NCBI GenBank assembly: GCA_045540915.1
Contig: JAZQID010000063.1
Location: forward strand, 1 to 10,766
Direction: 5' to 3'
Origin: RGIG2206 sp045540915
Lineage (GTDB): Bacteria > Bacillota > Clostridia > Oscillospirales > Acutalibacteraceae
Length of the DNA: 10,766 nucleotides
Shown: positions 1 through 6,685 of the stretch, in pieces
Position numbering within the stretch: the stretch's first letter is position 1
How the letters are laid out: each line of letters opens with the position of its first letter
Notes under the pieces: generated by a model
What the model was told of the DNA's origin: nothing
Database searches by the model: none
What the model saw: only the letters and a program-made list of their open reading frames with translations
Position numbers and translations under genes: made by a program

Positions 1-1211
1 GTGCTGTCGGCGCATACTTCTGGGCACCAGCCGTATATCTTTCGATAATGTTCGCCTGCGTCACCCCCTTGACTGCCTGTATTGTAAAATTGGTCAACGA
101 GCCTGTCGAGGCAGCCGTCCGTCAGTATTTCATCGCGGACGCCAAGCGGATTCTTCGCCGACATAAGCCGATGACGGTCATCGGTATTACAGGCAGCTAC
201 GGCAAAACGGGTACAAAGTTTGCCCTCGCCCGTATATTGCAGGAAAGGTACAACGTCGCTTTCACCCCTGCGAGCTTCAACACACCTATGGGGGTCGTAC
301 GTACTATCCGCGAACAGCTTAAACCCACCGATGATATCTTTATCGTCGAGATGGGTGCCAAGAATATCGGCGATATCAAGGAGATCTGCGACATCGTTCA
401 CCCCGATATTGCGATCATTACCTCGGTCGGCCCTCAGCATCTTGAGACCTTCAAGACCCTCGACAATGTCGCAAGGACTAAATTTGAGCTTGCCGACGCG
501 GTAAGAAGTAAGGGCGGCAGGATATATCTCAACGTCGATTCTGAGCCGATCGCCGCAAAGGCAGGGGAGTATACTTGTATCCGCTACGGTAGTAAGGATG
601 CCGACTCGGCCATCTCCGATGTTACCTCGGGTCGCTACGGCGCATCCTTTACCCTTACCCATAAGGGCGAAAGCGTTACCCTGCAGACCAAGCTGCTCGG
701 CGCTCACAACGTGCAAAACCTTGCAGGTGTCGTGACGGTTGCAACCGACCTCGGCGTGTCCGAGCGCGACATACACTTTGCGGTCAGCAAGCTTGACCCC
801 GTTGAGCACCGCCTGCAACTAAAGCCCTTTATCAACGGCTCCTTGCTCATCGACGATGCCTACAACGCAAACCCTGCAGGCAGCTTGGCGGCGGTCGACG
901 TGCTCGCTTCCTTTGACGGATGCCGCAAGATAATCGTTACCCCCGGCCTTGTCGAGCTTGGGGATAAGGAATATCAGTACAACTTCGACCTCGGCAAAAA
1001 GGCGGCGCAGTTGTGTGACGAGATAGTCCTCGTGGGCGAAAAGCGGTCGATACCTCTCGCCGACGGCGCAAGAAGCGTCGAGGGCTTCTCGGAGGATAGG
1101 TTGCACGTCGTGCCTACCTTTAAGGATGCTATGACCCTGCTGAACGGTATGACCGACAGCGAGTGTGCAGTTCTGTTTGAAAACGATCTGCCCGATAATT
1201 ATTCCAAATAA
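1..1211 (+). CDS. murF: MurF-like membrane-linked Mur ligase, 5' truncated by window edge
   Basis: Probable UDP-MurNAc-tripeptide--D-alanyl-D-alanine ligase, the ATP-dependent cytoplasmic step that adds D-Ala-D-Ala to the muropeptide precursor. The frame is open from position 3, so the true start lies upstream; the ATG at 48 is internal. Counting from that ATG, the Mur-ligase P-loop (GSYGKTG) is at residues 49-55, a VEMGA motif near 99-103, a conserved H in VGPQHLETF, and the MurF signature DDAYNANP at 269-276; EHRL and LVELG motifs are also present. Ahead of the P-loop is a hydrophobic stretch (about 30 residues from position 3) that looks like a membrane helix, where classical MurF has a soluble UDP-binding domain. 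This membrane-linked arrangement fits a clostridial MurF-like group. ddl follows 16 bases after the TAA stop, supporting the substrate assignment. It could instead be another Mur ligase paralogue; the Mur ligase fold is certain, the exact substrate less so. Confidence 0.8.
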   Translation, partial: AVGAYFWAPAVYLSIMFACVTPLTACIVKLVNEPVEAAVRQYFIADAKRILRRHKPMTVIGITGSYGKTGTKFALARILQERYNVAFTPASFNTPMGVVRTIREQLKPTDDIFIVEMGAKNIGDIKEICDIVHPDIAIITSVGPQHLETFKTLDNVARTKFELADAVRSKGGRIYLNVDSEPIAAKAGEYTCIRYGSKDADSAISDVTSGRYGASFTLTHKGESVTLQTKLLGAHNVQNLAGVVTVATDLGVSERDIHFAVSKLDPVEHRLQLKPFINGSLLIDDAYNANPAGSLAAVDVLASFDGCRKIIVTPGLVELGDKEYQYNFDLGKKAAQLCDEIVLVGEKRSIPLADGARSVEGFSEDRLHVVPTFKDAMTLLNGMTDSECAVLFENDLPDNYSK

Positions 1212-1227
1212 AAGGAGTCGTGTTGCT

Positions 1228-2415
1228 ATGAATAAGATAAATCTGGCGGTGGTGTTCGGCGGTCGTTCGGTCGAGCACGAGGTCGCAATTATCTCGGGTG
1301 TTCAGGCGATGAACAACCTCAACAAAGACAAGTACAATATCCTTCCGATATATCTCGGCAAGGACGGGGAGATGCTTTACAGCCCCGATTTCATCAACAT
1401 CGACACCTTTAAGCATATCTCTCTTTCTACACTTAAGGAGAAATATCCGAGTGTAATACTTAACCGCATCGGTGACGAGGTCTGCCTTATTGAGATGAAA
1501 AAGCAGTTCAAAAAGGGCAAGATCGTTTCGTCGGTTGACGTCGTTTTGCCCGTCGTTCACGGCACCAATTGCGAGGACGGTACCGTTCAGGGCTGGCTTG
1601 AGCTTTTAGGCGTGCCCTATGCCAACTGCAACATCGTTTCCTCGGCTCTCGGCATGGATAAAGACCTGTTTAAGCGTGTGCTTCAGGCTGTCGGCCTGCC
1701 GACCCTGCCGCATATTGCCTTCTACGGCAAAGATTGGGCCTCCGATATGACCGCTTGGATCGAAAGAATAGAAACTCAGTTCGGCTATCCCGTTATTGTC
1801 AAGCCCGCTTGCCTCGGCTCGAGCGTAGGTATCGGCAAAGCGAAGAACCGCGACGAGCTTGTAGCGGCAGTTGACCTTGCTTCTTCCTTTGCGCAGAAAA
1901 TTTTGGTCGAGCGTGCGGTAACAAACCTGCGCGAGATCAACTGCTCGGTGCTCGGCGACAGTGACGAATGCACCGCCTCCGAGTGCGAAGAGCCCTTTAC
2001 CGATGAGGAGATACTCTCTTATCATAAAAAGTATGAAAAAAAGAATAATTCAAAAGGCATGGCTTCTCTCGATCGCAAATTGCCCGCCGATATCCCCGAT
2101 GAACTCAAAGCAAAGATCCAGTCCATCTCCTGCGAGGTCTTTAAGCTTATCGATGCCTCGGGTGTCGTTCGTATCGACTATCTGCTCGAGGGCGACGAGG
2201 CCTACGTCAACGAGATAAACACCATCCCCGGCTCGCTTTCCTTCTATCTGTGGGAGGCAAGCGGAGTCAAGTACGTCGACCTGCTCGATAGACTCATCGA
2301 GTTGGCTTTCAAGCGTGCAAGGGGTAAGAGCAACCTGATGTTCACCTACGAAACCAACATTCTCGCTAATGCTTCAGGCTTTGGAACAAAGGGCGCAAAA
2401 GGCTCAAAGATGTAA
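1228..2415 (+). CDS. ddl: D-alanine--D-alanine ligase
   Basis: An ATP-grasp enzyme joining two D-alanines, the substrate used by MurF; cytoplasmic, 395 residues. The start is the ATG at 1228, preceded by AAGGAG (1212-1217); an in-frame upstream ATG at 1165 lies inside the previous gene and has no such site. Visible in order: N-terminal VVFGGRSVEHEV (residues 8-19, with E16 of the first D-Ala site), VVHGTNCEDGT (109-119), SSALGMDK (138-145), VKPACLGSSVGIGK (191-204, ATP lysine K192), omega-loop SYHKKY (264-269), KGMASLDRKLPA (276-287), VRIDYL (314-319) and metal/active-site EINTIPG (329-335). It is longer than most Ddl proteins (about 305-370) because of an acidic insert around 245-260 and a C-terminal tail after residue 365. 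Residue C115 stands where many family members have Gly in HGxxGEDG. It is co-transcribed with the MurF-like gene and a cation transporter. Use of D-Ser or D-Lac as second substrate cannot be excluded from sequence. Confidence 0.93.
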   Translation: MNKINLAVVFGGRSVEHEVAIISGVQAMNNLNKDKYNILPIYLGKDGEMLYSPDFINIDTFKHISLSTLKEKYPSVILNRIGDEVCLIEMKKQFKKGKIVSSVDVVLPVVHGTNCEDGTVQGWLELLGVPYANCNIVSSALGMDKDLFKRVLQAVGLPTLPHIAFYGKDWASDMTAWIERIETQFGYPVIVKPACLGSSVGIGKAKNRDELVAAVDLASSFAQKILVERAVTNLREINCSVLGDSDECTASECEEPFTDEEILSYHKKYEKKNNSKGMASLDRKLPADIPDELKAKIQSISCEVFKLIDASGVVRIDYLLEGDEAYVNEINTIPGSLSFYLWEASGVKYVDLLDRLIELAFKRARGKSNLMFTYETNILANASGFGTKGAKGSKM

Positions 2416-2432
2416 ATAAGGATCGGTAAAAT

Positions 2433-3593
2433 ATGATCTCATTTTTGATAAAGCGCTTTGCAAAGGGCGCCGATATCCACTCTCCGCAGGGCAGAACGGT
2501 CTACGGCAACCTCAGCGGAGGAGTGGGCATAGTTTGTAACCTGTTGCTATTTGCGGTGAAAATGCTTGCGGGCGTATTGTCGGGCAGTATATCCATCATC
2601 GCCGATGCCTTCAATAACTTCTCTGATATGGGCTCGTCGGTGATAACTATGCTCGGCTTCAAGCTGTCATCAAAGCCTGCCGATAAGGAGCATCCCTTCG
2701 GTCACGGCAGGATAGAGTATATGTCGGGCTTCATCGTTTCCGTGCTCATAGTGCTTGTTGGCTTTGAACTGCTTAAGAGCGCGGCAGGGAAGATATTTGA
2801 CCCGCAAGGAATAGATGTAACTATCCTGACGGTCGCTATACTTGTTGCTTCTATCCTTGTTAAGCTGTGGATGTATCTCTTTAACAAACGGCTCGGCCGA
2901 TTGCTCTCGTCAACTGCTCTGCTTGCAACGGCAAGGGATTGCCTTAATGATACGGTGTCCACCTCTGCGGTATTGGTGACCACCTTGTTGTACCGCTTTT
3001 TCGAGTGGAACATCGACGGAATTGCAGGTCTGCTTGTGGCGGTGTTCATTATCTATGGCGGCTTCAGGTCGGCACTCGAAACGGTGCATCCTCTTTTGGG
3101 TGAGGCGCCGAGCAAGGAGTTTGTCGACGAGCTCAAAAGCCGCGTTTTGTCCTATGATATGTTCACGGGTGTGCACGACCTTATCGTGCATAACTACGGC
3201 CCCGGCAGACGCTTTGCGTCGATACATATCGAGGTGCCGTTTGACGTTGACGTGCTTAAGTGCCACGAGGAGATCGACCGATGTGAAAAGGAGGTCGGCG
3301 AGGCGCTGGGCATTCTCTTAGTAGCGCATATGGACCCCGTTGACAACGGCGAGTCGGTGATGCGGTACAAGATGGCTGTTGCTCAGGCGCTTAAAAGGGT
3401 GGACGCCACCTTGAGTATGCACGATTTCAGAATGGTGCACGGCGAGATGACCTCAAACCTGATTTTCGACGTAGTCGTGCCCTTTGATTGCAAAATTTCA
3501 ACCGATGAGTTGGAAAGGCTTATACATTTTGAGGTAAGCAAGACCGAGCCTGATTGTGTATGCGTAATAAATTTTGATACCGAATTTAACTAA
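2433..3593 (+). CDS. Cation diffusion facilitator transporter, probable Mn2+ exporter type
   Basis: Membrane antiporter of the CDF family, expected to export a divalent metal in exchange for protons; 386 residues. The N-terminal half (about 28-215) holds the usual six helices. The metal-site residues are N61xxxD65 in helix 2 (AFNNFSD) and D169xxxD173 in helix 5 (ARDCLND). Zinc transporters of the family normally carry a His in the helix 5 site; an N-D-D-D set is described for streptococcal MntE-type manganese exporters, so manganese is the inferred substrate. HPFGHGR (87-93) is the typical helix 2-3 loop. The cytoplasmic part is duplicated: residues about 226-303 and about 310-386 each carry an HD...(D/E)VPFD pattern (HDLIVHN / HIEVPFD and HDFRMVHG / DVVVPFD), making the protein longer than the common 300. 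The ribosome site is weak (AAGGA 2418-2422), 17 bases after ddl, so translation may depend on ddl. A hairpin terminator follows. Confidence 0.92.
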   Translation: MISFLIKRFAKGADIHSPQGRTVYGNLSGGVGIVCNLLLFAVKMLAGVLSGSISIIADAFNNFSDMGSSVITMLGFKLSSKPADKEHPFGHGRIEYMSGFIVSVLIVLVGFELLKSAAGKIFDPQGIDVTILTVAILVASILVKLWMYLFNKRLGRLLSSTALLATARDCLNDTVSTSAVLVTTLLYRFFEWNIDGIAGLLVAVFIIYGGFRSALETVHPLLGEAPSKEFVDELKSRVLSYDMFTGVHDLIVHNYGPGRRFASIHIEVPFDVDVLKCHEEIDRCEKEVGEALGILLVAHMDPVDNGESVMRYKMAVAQALKRVDATLSMHDFRMVHGEMTSNLIFDVVVPFDCKISTDELERLIHFEVSKTEPDCVCVINFDTEFN

Positions 3594-3596
3594 AAC

Positions 3597-3632
3597 AACA
3601 CACCCTGCTGAAATTGTTCAGCAGGGTGTGTT
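3597..3632 (+). terminator. Intrinsic terminator after the ddl-CDF operon
   Basis: Perfect 16-base-pair inverted repeat: 3597-3612 pairs with 3617-3632 around a four-base loop (ATTG). The GC-rich core is ACCCTGCTG/CAGCAGGGT. The T-tract is short and interrupted (TTTGCTT), so termination may be incomplete. It begins 3 bases after the transporter stop codon. Confidence 0.85.
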
Positions 3633-3635
3633 TGC

Positions 3636-3665
3636 TTGAACCTATATATCCTGCCTTCATATAAT
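3636..3665 (+). promoter_or_regulatory. Predicted sigma-A promoter of the amidase-like gene
   Basis: A -35 box TTGAAC (3636-3641), an 18-base spacer and a perfect -10 box TATAAT (3660-3665) lie directly after the upstream terminator. Transcription would begin near 3672, right at the ribosome site, giving a leader of only about 15 bases. Confidence 0.65.
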
Positions 3666-3671
3666 GATTGC

Positions 3672-3678
3672 AGGAGGT
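3672..3678 (+). promoter_or_regulatory. Ribosome binding site fixing a TTG start
   Basis: AGGAGGT at 3672-3678 with 8 bases before the TTG at 3687. The in-frame ATG at 3636 lies in the -35 region and has no ribosome site, so the TTG is the chosen start. Confidence 0.8.
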
Positions 3679-3686
3679 GCATTAGT

Positions 3687-4367
3687 TTGCCAAAAGTATA
3701 TATATCACCCAGTGTGCAGACATATAACCTGTGCGAATACGGCGATACCGAGAAGAACCATTGCCAGCTTTACGCAGATATCTTGGAGCGGTATTTTCAG
3801 GCCTGCGGAATTGAATATAAGCGCAATTATAACAAGACCTTTCAGGAGGCGACCGCCGAAAGCAATGCGTGGGGCCCCGACATTCACTACGCCTGCCATA
3901 CCAACGCCTTTAACGGTATGACCAGGTACTCGGTTCTGCTTGTTTACAATGCGGTCGACGGCAATCCGGCCTATGAATGTGCCGAGGATATCGCCGAGCT
4001 CAGACCGCAGGTCTATCCTAACCCCATCTATGTCAATCAGAACCGCAGTTTGTACGAAATTCGTTATACGACCTCGCCCTGCGTCTATGACGAGATAGTT
4101 TTCCACGACAACGTCGACGATGCCACCCTCTTCCATGTAAGGATGCAGACCTTTGCCGAGCTTACAACGAAGGGCTTTTGCGATTATTTCGGTATTCCTT
4201 TCGTTCAGCCTGAGGGTGTAGGGCTTGAACCCGGAGTCTCGGATACGCCGACCCAAATGAGCAGGGCGATTACCGCAAATGCCAACGCAGGCGATTCGAC
4301 CGATGAATACCAAATGCGCTACAATGCGCTCAAAAGCGAGTTAAGACGGGTCATCACCGAGTTTTAG
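3687..4367 (+). CDS. N-acetylmuramoyl-L-alanine amidase-like protein (Amidase_3 fold, atypical)
   Basis: A 226-residue protein resembling Amidase_3 enzymes, zinc amidases that cut the bond between muramic acid and L-Ala in peptidoglycan. The TTG start gives an N-terminus PKVYISPSVQ. Matches to the family: E22 (TEKNH, second zinc ligand position), H71 in ACHTNA (the conserved HxN ligand), E136 in YDEIVFHDN (catalytic Glu position), and the closing DYFGIPFV (166-173). The usual DPGHGG motif with the first zinc His is replaced by ISPSVQ (6-11), a feature I associate with a clostridial subgroup of annotated amidases. There is no signal peptide, no membrane helix and no cell-wall-binding domain. 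Residues after about 175 form a polar linker and a charged tail (205-226) that could be helical. It is transcribed alone from its own promoter between two terminators. Catalytic activity and location are uncertain; a cytoplasmic or lysis-released enzyme, or a non-catalytic relative, are possible. Confidence 0.72.
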   Translation: MPKVYISPSVQTYNLCEYGDTEKNHCQLYADILERYFQACGIEYKRNYNKTFQEATAESNAWGPDIHYACHTNAFNGMTRYSVLLVYNAVDGNPAYECAEDIAELRPQVYPNPIYVNQNRSLYEIRYTTSPCVYDEIVFHDNVDDATLFHVRMQTFAELTTKGFCDYFGIPFVQPEGVGLEPGVSDTPTQMSRAITANANAGDSTDEYQMRYNALKSELRRVITEF

Positions 4368-4371
4368 CGCA

Positions 4372-4405
4372 AAAAAACAAGCCGTGACATCACGGCTTGT
4401 TTTTT
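4372..4405. terminator. Bidirectional intrinsic terminator between convergent genes
   Basis: Perfect 15-base-pair inverted repeat, 4372-4386 with 4391-4405, loop ACAT. The core is ACAAGCCGTG/CACGGCTTGT, flanked by seven A (4371-4377) on one side and six T (4400-4405) on the other, so it has a U-tract read from either strand. It starts 4 bases after the amidase-like stop and touches the stop codon of the minus-strand glycosyltransferase, serving both genes. Confidence 0.93.
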
Positions 4406-5589
4406 CATCTGCCCCAAAAGCGCCTTTTGGTATGCTTGCTTTCGATGATCTCAGCGTAACGTTTGCGGGCGGCCTCGACCGAGTCTTTCCATGAGAAATA
4501 AACCTTTTCGCCGGCACCTTCACCAATTCTTTTGAGCCGTTCGCGGTCGCTTATTGCGTCCAAGATGACCTCGGTGCAGGAATCGACCGTTTCTTCGCAA
4601 AGGAAACCGGTCTGCTGATGCTCGACCCCCTCGCTTGCACAGCTTTCGCGCACGAGAACGCTCGGACAGTTGCAAGCGGCGGCTTCTTTAACAACAAGCC
4701 CCGAAGTATCATAGGTCGAGGGGAAGAGGAAGAGATCGGCGGCCGAATAGTAGGTGCGAAGCTCCTCGCGGTCATAGACGGCGCCTGTGAATATAAACCT
4801 GTCACTCAGCTCAAGCTGATCTACGTATTGCTTAACTGCATAAAGATCATCGCCGTGACCGACCATAATCGTTTTGAACTTGATACCCTGATTTTTCAGC
4901 CGTTTCATCGAGTCAACAATAAGCCCGATATTTTTATACCACATCATGCGGCCGACGAACAAAAATACAAACTCATCCTCCTCGATGCCGTGCTTTTTCT
5001 TAAGAGCGGCGACAGTATCGTCGCTGCTTCGCCCTTTTGCAAAATCGGTGCCGTTGGGCATAACGCGGTAGGCGCCCTTGTATCCGAGCGAACGGAGATT
5101 TTGACCTGCGCCTGAGGAAACCACCCAAACCTCGTCCATACGCGAGATGTTGCCGACTACGAATTTGACAACGAATTTCTGAAAGGCCTTGGTCGGCACG
5201 AGCCTTACTATGTCAACGTCAAATTTGGTGTGATAGGTAAACACAACGGGCAGGCGAGAGCGGCTGAGCCTCTTGAGATTGAGAGCCAAAACCGCCGACG
5301 CAAAGGGGCAGTGAACGTGCAGGATATCAAACTTTTTATTTATCAGCTCGGTGACCGAAAGGGGACCGAAGGGGTCGCCGGAGCGGTATCCGAGTATTTT
5401 ATCGGTGGGTATTGAGTGATAACGGTAGACCTCATAGGGATAGTTGTCGATGACGTGAGGGTATTTAGGCGTGATCACCACAGGCTCATCCTCTTGACAC
5501 AGATTATCGGCGTAGGCTTTGACCGTATTTGCAACCCCGTCGATAAGCGGAGGGAAGGAGTCGTTCAAAAGACCGATCTTCAGTTTCAT
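4405..5589 (-). CDS. GT4-family glycosyltransferase
   Basis: A 394-residue GT-B fold, retaining glycosyltransferase of family GT4, expected to move a sugar from a nucleotide donor to a lipid or glycan acceptor at the inner membrane face. The start ATG (5587-5589) is preceded by AGGTGAG; an in-frame ATG 11 codons upstream has no such site. Visible: N-terminal MKLKIGLLNDSFPPLIDGVANTV-type acceptor-side loop (residues 1-23), HVHCPF (91-96), TYHTKFD (118-124), PNGTDF (178-183), FVGRMMWYKN (211-220, start of the donor domain), VGHGDD (243-248) and FPSTYDTSGLVVKEAAAC (289-306). The family's EX7E donor motif is present as D294-x7-E302, with Asp for the first Glu. The head and HTKFD motifs resemble diacylglycerol and phosphatidylinositol-type glucosyl or mannosyl transferases, but the acceptor is not known. 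No signal peptide or membrane helix. It is monocistronic, convergent with the amidase-like gene and divergent from hprK. Confidence 0.88.
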   Translation of the reverse strand: MKLKIGLLNDSFPPLIDGVANTVKAYADNLCQEDEPVVITPKYPHVIDNYPYEVYRYHSIPTDKILGYRSGDPFGPLSVTELINKKFDILHVHCPFASAVLALNLKRLSRSRLPVVFTYHTKFDVDIVRLVPTKAFQKFVVKFVVGNISRMDEVWVVSSGAGQNLRSLGYKGAYRVMPNGTDFAKGRSSDDTVAALKKKHGIEEDEFVFLFVGRMMWYKNIGLIVDSMKRLKNQGIKFKTIMVGHGDDLYAVKQYVDQLELSDRFIFTGAVYDREELRTYYSAADLFLFPSTYDTSGLVVKEAAACNCPSVLVRESCASEGVEHQQTGFLCEETVDSCTEVILDAISDRERLKRIGEGAGEKVYFSWKDSVEAARKRYAEIIESKHTKRRFWGR

Positions 5590-5609
5590 AATTCTCACCT
5601 CATAATTGT

Positions 5610-5638
5610 ATAATAAACTCAAAGGGCAAAAATGTCAA
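5610..5638 (-). promoter_or_regulatory. Predicted sigma-A promoter of the glycosyltransferase
   Basis: Read on the minus strand: a perfect -35 TTGACA (5633-5638), 17-base spacer and -10 TATTAT (5610-5615). Transcription would start near 5603, giving about 14 bases of leader before the ATG at 5589, containing the ribosome site AGGTGAG (5594-5600). Confidence 0.72.
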
Positions 5639-5651
5639 ATTTCTTTGGGGA

Positions 5652-5680
5652 TTTACTTTTTTATAATATTGTTATATAAT
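5652..5680 (+). promoter_or_regulatory. Predicted sigma-A promoter of the hprK operon
   Basis: A -10 TATAAT (5675-5680) sits 17 bases after a weaker -35 TTTACT (5652-5657), within the AT-rich divergent region 5590-5716. Transcription would start near 5687, with the ribosome site AAGGTGGGG at 5701-5709 and the ATG at 5717. A second TATAAT at 5662-5667 has no good -35 partner. No obvious cre-like operator was seen here. Confidence 0.6.
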
Positions 5681-5716
5681 AACTATGAATAATTAAAAAC
5701 AAGGTGGGGTGTAGTA

Positions 5717-6649
5717 ATGCACAGTAACTTTTCTGTATCCTTGGATAAAATTATAAACGAGTTTTCGCTCGAATCGGTCTATATGCCGTCGGCCGCCGAA
5801 GATATACGTATTTCTTCTGCCGATGTCAACCGTCCCGGTCTGCAGCTCGCCGGCTTCTTTGAGTTTTTTGACAGTACCCGATTGCAGATCTTGGGTAAGA
5901 CCGAAATGGAGTTTTTGACCCACGTTGATTCTGAGACAGGCGACGCGCTTGAAAAGTTTGTCGCGCTTAAGCCTGCGGGAATTATTATAACCCGTGCGCT
6001 TGAAATTCCCGAGCAGATGAAGGCATTTTGTGAGCAGTACGCTGTGCCCCTGATGCGCACCGATGACGCTACTTCGAGCTTTATGTCGGGACTTATCTCC
6101 TTTTTGAACGTTGAGCTTGCGCCGCGCATCACCCGTCACGGAGTGCTTGTCGAGGTATACGGCGAGGGCCTGCTTATCATCGGTGAGAGCGGTGTCGGTA
6201 AGAGTGAGACGGCCATCGAGCTTGTCAAGCGCGGCCACCGACTTATTGCCGACGATGCCGTTGAGATCAGAAAGGTCTCCAATAAGACCTTGGTCGGAAC
6301 CTCTCCCGAAAACATCCGTCACTTTATCGAGCTTCGCGGTATCGGAATTATCAATGCCCGACGCATCTTCGGTATGGGTGCCGTAAAGCAGACCGAGAAG
6401 ATAGATATGGTCATCAATATGGAGCCTTGGGACTCCGAGAAGATATACGATCGAATGGGTGTCGACGGCGAAACGATGGAACTGCTTGGAATTACCGTCC
6501 CGTCACTTACCATTCCCGTCAAACCGGGACGCAACCTTGCGGTCATTATCGAGGTTGCCGCTATGAACAACCGACAGAAGAAGATGGGTTATAACGCCGC
6601 TTTGGAGCTTCTCAAGAAGCTTGGTATTGACGAAGGTCTTATGACCTGA
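5717..6649 (+). CDS. hprK: HPr kinase/phosphorylase
   Basis: Bifunctional cytoplasmic enzyme that phosphorylates Ser46 of the phosphotransferase protein HPr (and Crh where present) when glycolytic intermediates are high, and removes it when phosphate is high. This drives CcpA-dependent carbon catabolite control in Firmicutes. At 310 residues it has the normal length. The N-terminal domain spans about 1-130. The kinase domain shows the conserved RHGVLVEVYG (140-149), Walker A GESGVGKS (156-163), ADDAVEIR (178-185), and the family signature ELRGIGIIN (205-213), then IPVKPGRNLAVIIEVAAMN (267-284), which includes the conserved Arg region. No key residue seems missing. The start ATG at 5717 follows AAGGTGGGG by 7 bases. 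It heads a run with murB, rapZ, whiA and dnaE, so its promoter probably sets expression of all five. HPr itself is not in the window. Confidence 0.97.
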   Translation: MHSNFSVSLDKIINEFSLESVYMPSAAEDIRISSADVNRPGLQLAGFFEFFDSTRLQILGKTEMEFLTHVDSETGDALEKFVALKPAGIIITRALEIPEQMKAFCEQYAVPLMRTDDATSSFMSGLISFLNVELAPRITRHGVLVEVYGEGLLIIGESGVGKSETAIELVKRGHRLIADDAVEIRKVSNKTLVGTSPENIRHFIELRGIGIINARRIFGMGAVKQTEKIDMVINMEPWDSEKIYDRMGVDGETMELLGITVPSLTIPVKPGRNLAVIIEVAAMNNRQKKMGYNAALELLKKLGIDEGLMT

Positions 6650-6671
6650 TAGGTTTTGCATTTTCATTAAC

Positions 6672-6677
6672 GGAGGG
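6672..6677 (+). promoter_or_regulatory. Ribosome binding site fixing the GTG start of murB
   Basis: GGAGGG at 6672-6677, 8 bases before the GTG at 6686. No in-frame ATG nearby has a comparable site. Confidence 0.75.
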
Positions 6678-6685
6678 TGCTGTAA

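Noticed and set aside
3636..3686. An extension of the amidase-like protein to the in-frame ATG at 3636.
   Set aside because: That codon sits within the predicted -35 box and next to the terminator, lacks a ribosome site, and the extra 17 residues do not match the family.
3705..4313. A 202-codon minus-strand open frame opposite the amidase-like gene.
   Set aside because: The plus-strand frame has a promoter, AGGAGGT, amidase-family motifs and a terminator; the opposite frame has none of these.
4618..5115. A 165-codon plus-strand open frame opposite the glycosyltransferase.
   Set aside because: No ribosome site or family features; the minus-strand GT4 gene covers it with clear motifs.
5662..5667. 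A first TATAAT considered as the -10 of hprK.
   Set aside because: The region 16-18 bases upstream has no reasonable -35 match, while the TATAAT at 5675 is better placed.
6650..6685. The hprK-murB gap considered for an internal terminator or promoter.
   Set aside because: No inverted repeat with a T-tract and no paired -35/-10 boxes are visible in 36 bases; only the murB ribosome site is clear.
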